Shown here: positions 11,935-22,167 of the stretch, piece after piece
How positions within the stretch are numbered: position 1 is the first letter of the stretch
Layout of the letters: each line of letters starts with the position of its first letter
Assembly: GCF_030272615.1 (NCBI RefSeq)
Contig: NC_081406.1
Coordinates: forward strand, 462,178,072-462,242,071
DNA from: Cryptomeria japonica
Taxonomy: Eukaryota > Streptophyta > Pinopsida > Cupressales > Cupressaceae
Length of the DNA stretch: 64,000 nt
Reading direction: 5' to 3'
The notes under the pieces: model-generated
What the model saw: the letters and a program-made list of their open reading frames with translations, nothing else
What the model was told of the DNA's origin: nothing
Database searches by the model: none
Position numbers and translations under genes: made by a program

Positions 11935-12544
11935 ATGGAGCGGCAGAGTGCTTCTAAGTCTCCAAAAGAAAATTTCTGTTGGACTGAAAAAATTGGAATT
12001 GCGGAATTGCTGAGTGGACTGAAAGAGGTAAACCCTTACCTACATATGTCGTTCTTTGTAATCATGTGAAAATCCAATTAGATAATGAATGCAGTGATAC
12101 AAGGATAACGGTTAAGAAGAAATGGTTTAAGAAAAAGTTTAATCATGTCACCGAGCAAGTGGAGGAACCTGGGTTTTGTTTCAAGAGTCACCATGAAGAG
12201 GAAATTTTTAAGTTGTCCCAGAAAATATGGGGGAAAGAGGAACAAAGGGAGACTGGTCCTGAGAAGAAGAAGAGAAGAAGTAAAGGTGAAAATAAAAAGT
12301 AGCCCCAAGGCTTGATTAGGAAGAAAAGAGCTGTGATGAGAAAGAAGAAAAGAAGAACGGTCAGGAGGAAGAAAAAGAGGAGAAGAATAAGAATGGTAAG
12401 GAAAAGTGAGGAGTACACGAAATTTAGTGAAAGTGGTTGCAGCAGGAACTTGGGGATCTGGAAGCTGCTAGTAAGGAACTTGCACTGCAGCAGGAGCAAC
12501 TTCAGCTGGAGTTAACAAAGCTTCGGGCTATGTGGAGATTGTAA
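11935..12544 (+). pseudogene. Small gene relic: basic region plus coiled coil, function unknown
   Basis: I do not recognise this gene. An ATG at 11935 opens 31 codons (MERQSASKSPKENF…) that end at a good splice donor, AAAGAG|GTAAAC (12028). A further frame (12066-12302) is rich in Lys and Glu and includes KKKWFKKKFNHV. A third segment (12431-12544) in another frame reads as a heptad-like coil ending in ELTKLRAMWRL and a stop. The pieces are in the order expected of one nuclear coiled-coil protein, but they need at least one intron and one or two frameshifts to join. 12300-12430 is a purine-rich AGAAG stretch that could easily have shifted frame. It is the only candidate for a non-transposon gene in the left 34 kb. 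Confidence 0.4.
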
Positions 12545-15189
12545 ATTTTTAGATTTCTCCAATAGATATAGATATATATATATATGTGTGTTTTTACAAG
12601 TTGAAACCACTTCACTTTTTATAAATCATGACTGTGGATAAGACATGCGATGGGTGGTCATGTTATGATATAACCCAGGAAAAACATGTGTATTGATTCG
12701 TTTCTTAAAAGAGGTGGAACTGGACCCATTTTCTCTTTCATTCTTAGGCCTAAAAGTTTGCGTGTTCCAGAAAAATTCTGAGTCATCTCTTGGTTTTGCA
12801 TTCTTAAAAATGGTTGCATACAGAATGAATTGAAACTACCATGTGGCATTTTCTGCATGCTAATAGGAAGATGCATGACTAAACTAGAAGTTGTGACTTG
12901 TAGACTAGGTGAGTTCATCATTACTGTTGAGTTTTCATATTTTGTTTCACTACATACCAAACCTTTGTAGAGACCTATTCCTCTATTCTACTACAAATCA
13001 AAATGAATACCGTGGAATCCAGAAGAAGAAATACCCTGCCTTACATCTCTGCGCTCATCCACAACATCATTCCACATCATACTTGAAGGAGCAGAGCTGC
13101 GCAAACTCTGGCTGTGCATCCCAAACATAAAGCAAGTTATCTGGATATACACCTAACCTCTGTAAAAATTGTTCAATGGTTGAATTTAAAACATAAAGCA
13201 AGTTATCTTGAATATGGCACATTGACTTAGCTCAAGGCCACATTTATCTTATTCTTTTTATAAACAATTCTCCTGCGTAAGAATTAAAATAATAATGAAT
13301 AAAATAGTAGCATAAACATTAGATTTAGCTTGTGAAAGTGTGGACAATATATGAAATACAGAATAGTTTTTTTAAGCTTATAAAAATTCCCAAATACAAA
13401 TTCTCTACGTACAGTAGTGTTAGAAGTTGCTATGACCACATTAGGAATTGCCTAGAATGTAATTCTAGTTATAGAAAATGGAAATCTTGGCATTGGAGGA
13501 AGATGGAATATTTAAACAAATTAGAAACATAATGACCGAAATGCATTATGCTTGATTTATTTATTAAACATCAGGCAAATTATGATATCACACAAAATAT
13601 TTATTTGTTAAACATCAGGCAAATTATGATAATCACAAATGTCTGGGTAATGATGATTTCAAATCCTCAACGTATCAGTTGCCATTCATTGCCAAATAAT
13701 GACAATTCAGGTTTTGTTGGAGTTTTTACATCTTTGCCTATAATATACAGCAAAATTTGCAATTATCATCATATGTTTCCTTCCATTTTTAGGGTTTATA
13801 CTTCATATTCCCTTAACTAACAAAAATCTATGTATTGAGTATTGTGTTTGTATTTTCTTGAGCTAACTTGTATGGCATTAGTTTCATAGTTGTATGCCAT
13901 AGGTTACAAAAAGTGAAATCAATCTACTTATGAAGCAGTTTCCTTAAGAAGGCCATAAGCACTAGAAATAAACAGGGAATTAATAAGAAGTTTCTGTAAT
14001 TTAAAGTTAGTTGTCTCAAAGAATTACAATATATAGATAGAGTGGCCAAAACATGGACATGAAATAGGAAGTCAGCTGAATCTCAAAAATAAAAGGAGAG
14101 AATTGGATAAACGTCAGCATCTGGAATCGATGCTAAAATCTTTCTTTCTGTTTTCATCGAAATTTTATTTTGAAGTGTAGAAGTTACATTTTCCTATTAA
14201 GTTACATTTTTATTTTGCATATATTTATGGTACTTGAAATCTAGAATTCCTCTAATTGCACATAGGGTATCTGTTTTATTTTATTTTTTAAATGCATTCT
14301 AATTTTACTGGTCATTTAAACTTTATATGTATGCGAATACAAAGACTTATAGTGAGGACATGAACAACATATTATTTAAGAATGTAATAAATTATTGAAT
14401 TTATTTATGTATATTGTAAGATGTAAATGATACAAAATTTAGGATTTAAACTTATTGCAAAAAATTACTTTTTGACATTATACAAACTTTATTTTTGAAA
14501 TCTTACATAAGACCATCCATGCATCCCTCATATAAATCCATTAACTTCTTGTTTCAATGTGGAGGAAAAAATCTTGAAAATTGAAACTGTAAAAAAAAAA
14601 TGCCTTTGATTCAATATGACCAAATATGTAATACAAATATTTTTTTAATATCGCAAACAAGATCGTGTGTAATTACTTTGAATTATTTTCTTTGAAAATA
14701 AGCTATTTTGTTGGGAAAACATGTCTCAATATCATCCTATTCAATTTTTATTTCTTTAATCTTTTGCATTATTGTATATTATTGTCTATTTGAAAGATAA
14801 CTTTAGATAAATAACTAAAAAATTTAGAATCTAGGAGTTGCCTTTTTTGAAAAAGAAAGGAGGTTAAACATTCTGTTTGTAGTTTTTTTTTTTTTTTGAA
14901 TCATTTAAATACAAATTAGTTTTAAAAATAGAATGAAAAATGTATTTTTAATTGTTTCCTTGAGTGTTAAATATTAAACTTTTATTTTAATATTCACTTC
15001 AAAATCTCTTTTTTTTCTTACACCTAGAAAACATTGTACAAAATGTATTTATATATTAACAAATGATGTCCTTACATTTGCATATAATGTGTTTGGCATT
15101 ATTTGGTAATCATAATTATGTTTATTTAAAATGTTTTGATTTAGATCATTAACATATCTTACTAAATTCTTGTCAGTATTTCATTATGA
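12545..15189. other. AT-rich intergenic DNA, no gene seen
   Basis: It contains a short (TA)n run near 12566-12584 and several homopolymer tracts (for example the 18 T near 14883). At 13555-13630 a stretch of about 50 bases with AAACATCAGGCAAATTATGAT is duplicated. No frame with a recognisable protein is present. Confidence 0.5.
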
Positions 15190-15590
15190 GATAAAGAGAT
15201 AGATAAGTATATAGAGGTAGGGAGAGATAAAAATAGATAGAAATAGACATATATAGAAGCACAACACGACGATAAATATATATGTAAATTAAATTATAAC
15301 TTTTAGCATTGAGAGAGATGGAGGGATAGAGATAAAAAGACAATAAGTATATAGAGGTAGAGAGAGATAAAAAGAGATAGAAATAGATAGATATAGAAGT
15401 ACATCACCATAAGTATATATGTAAATTAAATTATAATTTTTAGCATAAAGAGAGATAGAGGGATAGAGATAAAGAGATAGATAAGTATACAAAGGTAGGG
15501 AGAGATAAAAAGAGATAGAAATAGATAGATATAGAAGCACAACAACACAACATAAAGTATATATGTAAATTAAATTATAATTTTTAGATT
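15190..15590. repeat. Three tandem copies of a ~139-bp AGATA-rich unit
   Basis: The word AAGTATA recurs at 15205, 15345 and 15483 (periods 140 and 138). Each unit holds a purine-rich AGATAGATA half and an AT-rich half with GTAAATTAAATTATAA. The minus-strand frame across it (a Leu/Ser/Tyr repeat) is a by-product of the repeat. Confidence 0.9.
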
Positions 15591-15920
15591 CATATAAAAT
15601 ATACTTTTATTATTTAAAAATTAAATAGTTATCCCATAATATTAGTGTATTATTTAATAATTAAAATTTATCAAAATTGTCAAATTAGACATATATATAC
15701 ATGCATATAGTAAATAAAGTAGTTCCAAAATAAAATAAACTTTTAAATATAAATAAAATAGTTTGAAATTGATGTGTCAAGATAGATGCATTTAAAATAT
15801 TTATACCAATGTAGATTTTATAAAAGCTTTATATTTTTATATAATATTCTAAAACAAATTATTTTGATATATTAATGTTATGATTATATTAATAATGCTT
15901 CTTTGTTTCAATAGTTAAAA
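15591..15920. other. AT-rich spacer, nothing seen
   Basis: Very AT-rich sequence between two tandem repeats. I find no frame or site. Confidence 0.5.
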
Positions 15921-16163
15921 TAGAGTTATTTTAAGACTTTATAGTAACAAATAAATATTTGAACAACATAAAATTTATTTTTATTTGAATATTTTTGAAA
16001 TTTTAAGCTAAATAAAACTTTAACATAAACATAAGAGAAATTAGAGTTATTTTAAGACTAATTATAGTAACAAATAAATATTTGAAAAACATAAAATTTA
16101 TTTTTATTTGAATATTTTTGAAATTTTAAACTAAATAAAACTTTAACATAAAAATAAGAGAAA
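15921..16163. repeat. 121-bp tandem duplication
   Basis: Two nearly identical units start with TAGAGTTATTTTAAGAC at 15921 and 16042. Both run through AACAAATAAATATTTGAA and AAATAAAACTTTAACATAAA. They differ by only a few bases, so the duplication is recent compared with the surrounding decay. Confidence 0.9.
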
Positions 16164-16246
16164 AAATTATTTTTATATATTAAAAAATATGAATTTTTAA
16201 CTTTGCTTTTGATCAAAGTTTTTGATATCAAAGGAAAACAAAACAT

Positions 16247-16264
16247 AAAATTATTAATATACTT
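16247..16264. repeat. Target-site duplication of LINE-B, left copy
   Basis: aaaattattaatatactt; the identical 18 bases recur at 24384-24401, just beyond the 5' end of LINE-B. Confidence 0.93.
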
Positions 16265-16696
16265 TGTTTTTTTTTTATAAAAGTGGGCAAGCCACTAAAC
16301 TTATATTTTATTAATTTTGAATTTTGAAAATACAAACGGGTTCAAAGGGCATACTGACAGGAAAGAACCCGCAAGAAAACCTCTAGTTGTGGCCCAAAAA
16401 AAAGTAAATCCTATTACATAACTGATTTTGATCACCCTCCCATTACATAGCTTTCAAAGATATACATATCATTATCCAAAAAACCACATAAACCCAATTA
16501 CAAATTTGATATTGATCACCCTCCCATTACATAGATTTTCGAAGATATACATATCATTATCCATATGACCCAAAAAATTATGAGGAGTAAACTGTAGAAG
16601 AGGTACATCGCCACAAGGTTCCCAAGCTTGCCAAAAAGATATATCAACCGATCAGAACACTGCATCAAAAAAACACCAACATATCTGCACACATAG
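16265..16696 (-). other. LINE-B distal 3' UTR with 84-bp duplication and poly(A)
   Basis: On the plus strand GATCACCCTCCCATTACATA occurs at 16430 and 16514 (period 84), each followed by matching sequence ending near CATATCATTATCCA. The poly(A) is 16276-16267. The segment next to it matches the end of LINE-A. Confidence 0.8.
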
Positions 16697-17365
16697 TTAA
16701 TTCTGAAACCAATAACTTGAGCTCTCAAAAGGGGGCTCTCTATCCATGATCAAAGGAGGAATGATCTGCAAGGGGGATTCTAACCGTGGAGGAGCTAAGG
16801 CCAAAAAACCAAAAGAGAGCAGAGAATGTAAACCCATAAGCACCACTAAGGCTTTATCCACAAGCTGTGAGGGAACCGAGTCTAGCAAGGATTCAAAAGC
16901 ATGCAAGGTATCCCCCAATCTATCATATAATAACCCCATTCTCAACTCGAACAATAAAAATCCATAATTCCAATTATCCAGTAGATCAGAGTGAGGAAGA
17001 AAACCCCCGTAATAAAAAGAGCCCAGCTCAAAATGATAATTATCCAATGCAGAACAAACAAGCTCCCATGAGAAAATTGAGGGTGAGATAAACGTATGAA
17101 CCAAGAGATGGAGTAAATCCTTATCAAGCAAAATGTCATAGAAAACAATAAGAAATCGAGACAAAATCTCAGAGCCAGAAAAGGAAAGACCAGACTGCAA
17201 CCAGAGAGATCCCAGCAACCTAGGAACCTCAAAATCCACCTGAGGAGTAAGCAAATAGAACACTTCCCCAAACATTTTAGAATTATTACTGGGAGCCTCA
17301 TTTTCTCTCTCAATCGAGCATTCGACAATGACCCTATATTTGGAAAGAGAAAAAGCACTCGACAT
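16697..17365 (-). CDS. 222-codon ORF in the LINE-B 3' region, function unknown
   Basis: I do not recognise this protein. It starts MSSAFSLSKYRVIVE and is open for 222 codons, although ORF1 and ORF2 of the same element are broken every few hundred bases. It is rich in Leu, Phe and Ser and has several hydrophobic stretches but no clear transmembrane helix or zinc motif. The N-terminal 30 residues are more charged (CSIERENEAPSNNSK). It lies about 610 bases behind the RNase H stop. LINE-A has no matching intact frame; its shorter 3' region holds only fragments that could be distantly related. It could be a genuine third ORF, a captured host exon or a chance frame in pyrimidine-rich DNA; a second long frame (16942-17385) overlaps it, which weakens the case. 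Confidence 0.45.
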   Translation of the reverse strand: MSSAFSLSKYRVIVECSIERENEAPSNNSKMFGEVFYLLTPQVDFEVPRLLGSLWLQSGLSFSGSEILSRFLIVFYDILLDKDLLHLLVHTFISPSIFSWELVCSALDNYHFELGSFYYGGFLPHSDLLDNWNYGFLLFELRMGLLYDRLGDTLHAFESLLDSVPSQLVDKALVVLMGLHSLLSFGFLALAPPRLESPLQIIPPLIMDREPPFESSSYWFQN

Positions 17366-17976
17366 ATGAAACAGAGCTCGAACAAGAATAATTCAAGTAT
17401 TTACTGTTGTATTGAGAATGAAATCGGCTTTTAAAGACCAGTCGCCACCAAAAACGTGAACCGAGATAATCATGGTACTTCATAATTATAAGTAAAGCCA
17501 ATTAAAGGAAGATTAAAGCTCATACAAGATAGCTCATAAATAATGGACTTCGTACTAGGGTGGCGGCTGAAACTAGTACATCATGTCCTAGCTGGTGCCA
17601 CATAACAAGCTACACACTCCTTATCATAATGGCTTCATAAAAAATCATGAATGATTACAACCAAAGCACATTTCCTTCGTACTTCATAAAATAGTACAAC
17701 CTTTAAAACACACAAGCGAGGACAAAGCAAATCAAAAATACCAAATCATTATAATCCATATTGAAACCAATCTGCTGACAAGGCGCCACCTTAATACCAT
17801 AACAGGTACCACCCTTGTTGCTTATGACAGATCATAAGAATACTCAATAGCCAACTAGGAAATGCCTACTAAGCATGCTTACCACTTGTGCATAAACCCC
17901 AATATGTTTCCCTCTCAAGGCATAAGGGCACTAAAAGATTTTTTATGAGAACATAATTAAGAAAAACCAAGAAGAT
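17366..17976 (-). other. LINE-B region between RNase H and the 222-codon ORF
   Basis: No open frame. Around 17740-17810 (reverse strand) it shares words such as ACAAGGGTGGT and a following CAGATTGG with the 3' UTR of LINE-A near 3805. It therefore belongs to the element rather than to an insertion. Confidence 0.5.
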
Positions 17977-20900
17977 TTAATGCAAATGCTTCAGAAGGGA
18001 AGGTGGGATCTCATCCATACTTATATCCCGCAAGTTTGCATTAGTGTCAATGGCTAAGTTTGCCAAAAAATCCGCTGTTATATTAATTTCTCTGAAGCAA
18101 TGAGTGATCAAGAAGGAATCAAAGAAAGCCAACTGTTGTAAAATTAACTCCAGAACATATTGTAATTTCTAGCAATTAGATTTCTTCTTTATAACACATT
18201 GGATGGTTACCATCGAATCCCCTTCAATTACAAGATCCTTGATGCCCAAGGATATAGCCATGTCCAAGCCCAATGACAGGGCCTTAAATTCTGCAAAATT
18301 ATTGGACTTATACCCAACAACATGACATCTAGCCTGGACAATATTCGCATGATGATAAAAAATCACCATACCTACCCCTGCCAAACAAGGATTTCCACGA
18401 GAAGCACCATCAAAATTCAATTTAAATGCACATTAGGAGGGGGCTTCCAAATAGCTAAATGTCTTTTGGTTAAAGCATTACTATTTCTCAAAATGGAACC
18501 ATGAGAAGGCAAGATGGATAATAGCTTCCAGAACCTAGTCACCCTACTATCCCAGTGCGAAAAAGAAGAGAGATTTTTGAGGTTCTTGAAGATATAAGGC
18601 AAGACAACTTCTGAAATAGAAGATTCAATTTTTGGTAAAACCTCCTCAAGAGAAGAGCTAGTCTTTTTAAAGATCCTATTATTCCTTTCTAGCCAAATGT
18701 TCTATATTAATATAGAAGGGGAAGCAATCCAAAGACTAGCATAGAAGGATGGAGAAAACAGAAGAGGCCAGGCTCTGAAGTGTGAAATAAGATCTTTCCC
18801 TATTACAAAAGATAGGTTCAATCTGTCAAAAAGCCACTGCCAGCATTGAAATGCAAAATCATAGTGAAGGAAGAGATGAGAGGAGGTTTCCAAATTTTTT
18901 TTGCTTAACACACAAGAAAAAACATTAGTGATACCAAGTCTATCCAAGCGCATGCTTGTAAGTACCCTATCCTAGGCTACTAACCAGGTGAAAGCACTAG
19001 CTTTTGGAAGATAGGCCGAATGCCAAAAAGGCTTATGTGGCCAAGAAGAAGAGTCGTTGGCCGACACAAGAGAGTTATATCCATCCTTAACTGTATATTT
19101 TCCCGACATGTTCCTAGTCCATACAAGTTCATCTTCAGAGTCAGATAGGATAATCATTCTTTCTTCCAAAACCTTTGCAAAATGCAGCTTGAGATCAATC
19201 TCAACATCCAGGAATTCAATGGAATTCCTTTTTGCCAATTTCAGATCACCATTATGAATTACCTCGAAGTAATCTACCACAAATAACCCCCAAAGGGAAA
19301 AAAGGGTAGATATCAAAGGGGACCAATCCCTTGTATCTTGTAAGGGAGCATGACCATTCTACATCTCATCCCAAAATCTAACCTTTTTCCCATTATGAAC
19401 AATCGAAGAAAGATGTGGCGAGATAACGTTCTGACATTTGCAAATAAAATTCCACATAACCGAACCTAAAGGTAGATTTGATATCTAAAAGACATACTCC
19501 CTAGGACCATTATTCAAGTATTTTTCAAAAATTATTTGTGCCCAAAAAGAATCAGATTTCTCATACAACTTCCACACCAATTTAGCTCCCAGAGCCAAAT
19601 TCTGTTTATACAAATTTCTAATTCCTGTACCCCCCTGTTCCTTGTGCAGACAGACTTTATCCCAAGCTACTAAGGGCAGTTTATTCTTCCCATCTTTATT
19701 ACTATTCTAGAGAAAGGACCTAAGAGTATCCTGCAGACTTACTAACACTGATTTAGGGGTGCTTACTATTGACATAAGATAAATAGGGACCAAATTCAAT
19801 ATAGATTTAATCAGTACAAGTTTTACTACAAGGTTTAACCATTTATGACTCTAGGATAAAATCCTCTTTGAGATGACTGAGATACTTACAAGGAAGGATA
19901 CTAGGATCAAAACCCCAAAAGGTCTACAATCTCTATTGAACTAATTGTGATGTGTTAAGGAAGAATATTTTTGACTTCTCAATGTTGACTTTTTGGCAAG
20001 AAAAAGCCACATTCTTTTGGATAATCCCATTTATAGTATTGGCCTCCCTTAAGGAAGCTTGACCAAAAAGCAGAGTTTCATCTGCAAATAAACAATGTGA
20101 AATAGGAATAGGAACCCCATGGATCGCAATCCCCTTCCATAAACCTTTTGATTTTGCAGCCTTAATTGCCCAACTAAAAGACTCTGCTAAAAGGATAAAC
20201 AGGAAAGGGGATAGAGGATCCCCCTGCCTCAATCCTCTTGAAGAGGAGAAAAAACCACAAGGAGACCCATTAATTAAAATCGAAAATCTTGCAGTGGAAA
20301 TAACAACCTTTATCCATTTGACCCAAGCATTAGAGAAACCTAATTTGAGAAGAACACAAACTAAAGCCTCCCACTCAACCCTATCATAGGCCTTCATCAT
20401 ATACAACTTGAGAATCATAGACGGGACCTTCTAAGTATGGATAGAATGCAACACTTTGTGAGCCACAATGGTTGCCTCCGGTGTCTCCCTACTAGGAACA
20501 AACCCACCTTGCTCTAAAGAGATGATTTTGGGAAGAAGTTTTGCCAATCAAAGGGAAATTGCCTTAGTAAATATTTTATACAAAGTATTGCATAAAGCAA
20601 TAGGATGAAAGTCAACAAAGGTCTTAGTGACTTCTTTCTTCAAGATAAGGGCAATCAAAGTGGTATTAAGTTCTTAACATTGACCTATTTCTCCTAGCCT
20701 CTTCAAGAGCCAAAAGGACATCTTTTCCCACAAAGTCCCAACACTTTTGGAAGAATAAAGTGGTAAACCCATTAGGCCCTGGAGCCTTGTCAGGATTCTT
20801 ATCAAAAATCACACATTTAACCTCTTCTAAAGAGAAACGAGACATCATCATCCTATTATCTTCTAGGGACACTATAGGAGGAATATCTGAAAGAAAACCA

Positions 20901-22162
20901 TTCGATCCACATCCACCCTCCAAGGTCAATAATGATTTAAAGAAATTAACTGCTTCTGAGGCAATGTCTTTTGATTCAATAAGAAGCTTCCCATTGGGAT
21001 CGTCTATGCAATATATCCTATTTCAACTCCTTTTTAGCTTGGTGGAAGAGTGAAAAAACTTTGTATTTTTGTCCCCATCTAAAAGCCACACTTCCCTAGA
21101 TTTTTATCTCGAATAAGATTCTTCCCTAGCTAATACTTCCTCTAATTCTAATTTTAAGGATTTTAATTCATCAAACACATGTGAAGCCATACCATGAGTA
21201 AGCATGTGTGTGTTTAAACATTCAATCATATCTTGGATTCTTTGTTTTTCATGAAAAATATTCTTAAAATGTGAAAAATTCCACTCTCTGATATTTTTCT
21301 TCAAAAAACTAAGTTTCTTAACAATCTAAAACATTTGAGACCCTGGACAAAAGGGGGCAGAGTCCCACCATACCCTTAGAAGGGGTAAAAATGAGGGATC
21401 CCTGAACCACATAGGTTCAAATTTAAAAGTAGACTTAAAACTAAGAATACCCTCCAAGATAGTTAATGAGATCGAAAAATGATCAGAACCTGACAAAGGC
21501 AAAATAGAGGAAAAAAACTCAAAATCTGATTGTAACCAGGGTTCTGAGAGCAAGAAACGATCTAACCTCTCTACTATTTGAGATAAATATCTCCTCATAT
21601 TTGTCCAAGTGAAAACCCCATTTTGAAATTTACAATCAAAAAGGTCCATGTCAAGAATAAAATTCCCAAAATCAACCATAGTTTTCTTAGTCGGAAGAAT
21701 GCCTCCTCTCTTTTCACTAGAATCTATGATTACATTAAAATCTCCCCCAAATATGACTAAAGACCCTTGCCCTAATGGAGAAGCAATCCTTTTTAAGTCA
21801 CCCCACAACTTACATTTAGCCTGAATCATAGAAGGAGAATAAACATTAAATAACCAAATCTTAACCTTAGAAACCTTGCTAAGAATCAAAAACAACATCC
21901 AGTTTGCAGCTGAAGTTACTAACTGGACATCCATATTGAAGTTGTTCCACAGTAATGCTATGCCTCCAGAAGCTCCAATAGCTAGGTGAGAAACAAAATT
22001 CCACCTTTTCCAAGATGAAAAAAGAACATCAGCAGAACCCTGAGATAATTTAGTCTCTTGCAACATAATTATATCACACTTAATTAAATCCATCTAGGAT
22101 TTAATCAAGCGGTTCTTGTTAGGGACATTTAAGCCCCTAACATTCCAAGAAATAATCTTCAT
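17977..22162 (-). pseudogene. LINE-B ORF2 (endonuclease, RT, RNase H), broken
   Basis: The start MKIISWNVRGLN at 22162 is the usual N-terminus of an APE-type LINE endonuclease. Codon 24 is a TAG where Trp is expected. The endonuclease (22093-21326) shows LQETKL, GGDFNVI and LSGSDHFS, so its catalytic Glu, Asp/Asn and His are present. RT follows: DKAPGPNGF (about 20800), MKAYDRVEW (20400), GLRQGDPLSPFLF (20230), then FADETLLFG where FADD is expected. The zinc-binding region (18953-18702) and RNase H (18420-17977: NFDGAS, AEFKAL, EGDS) complete the order. There are frameshifts between 20929 and 20418, 20418 and 19316, and 18602 and 18420, plus several stops. Confidence 0.94.
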
Positions 22163-22167
22163 TGTCC

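Noticed and set aside
12078-12499. Leu/Phe-rich minus-strand frames that look like membrane proteins
   Set aside because: They are the antisense of the Lys/Glu-rich purine stretch of the small gene relic.
15289-15540. Leu/Ser/Tyr-rich 83-residue frame resembling a membrane peptide
   Set aside because: It is the translation of the 139-bp tandem repeat and has no independent support.
17366-17976. Independent insertion between LINE-B RNase H and the 222-codon frame
   Set aside because: Words shared with the LINE-A 3' UTR occur here, and no target-site duplication or terminal structure marks an insertion.
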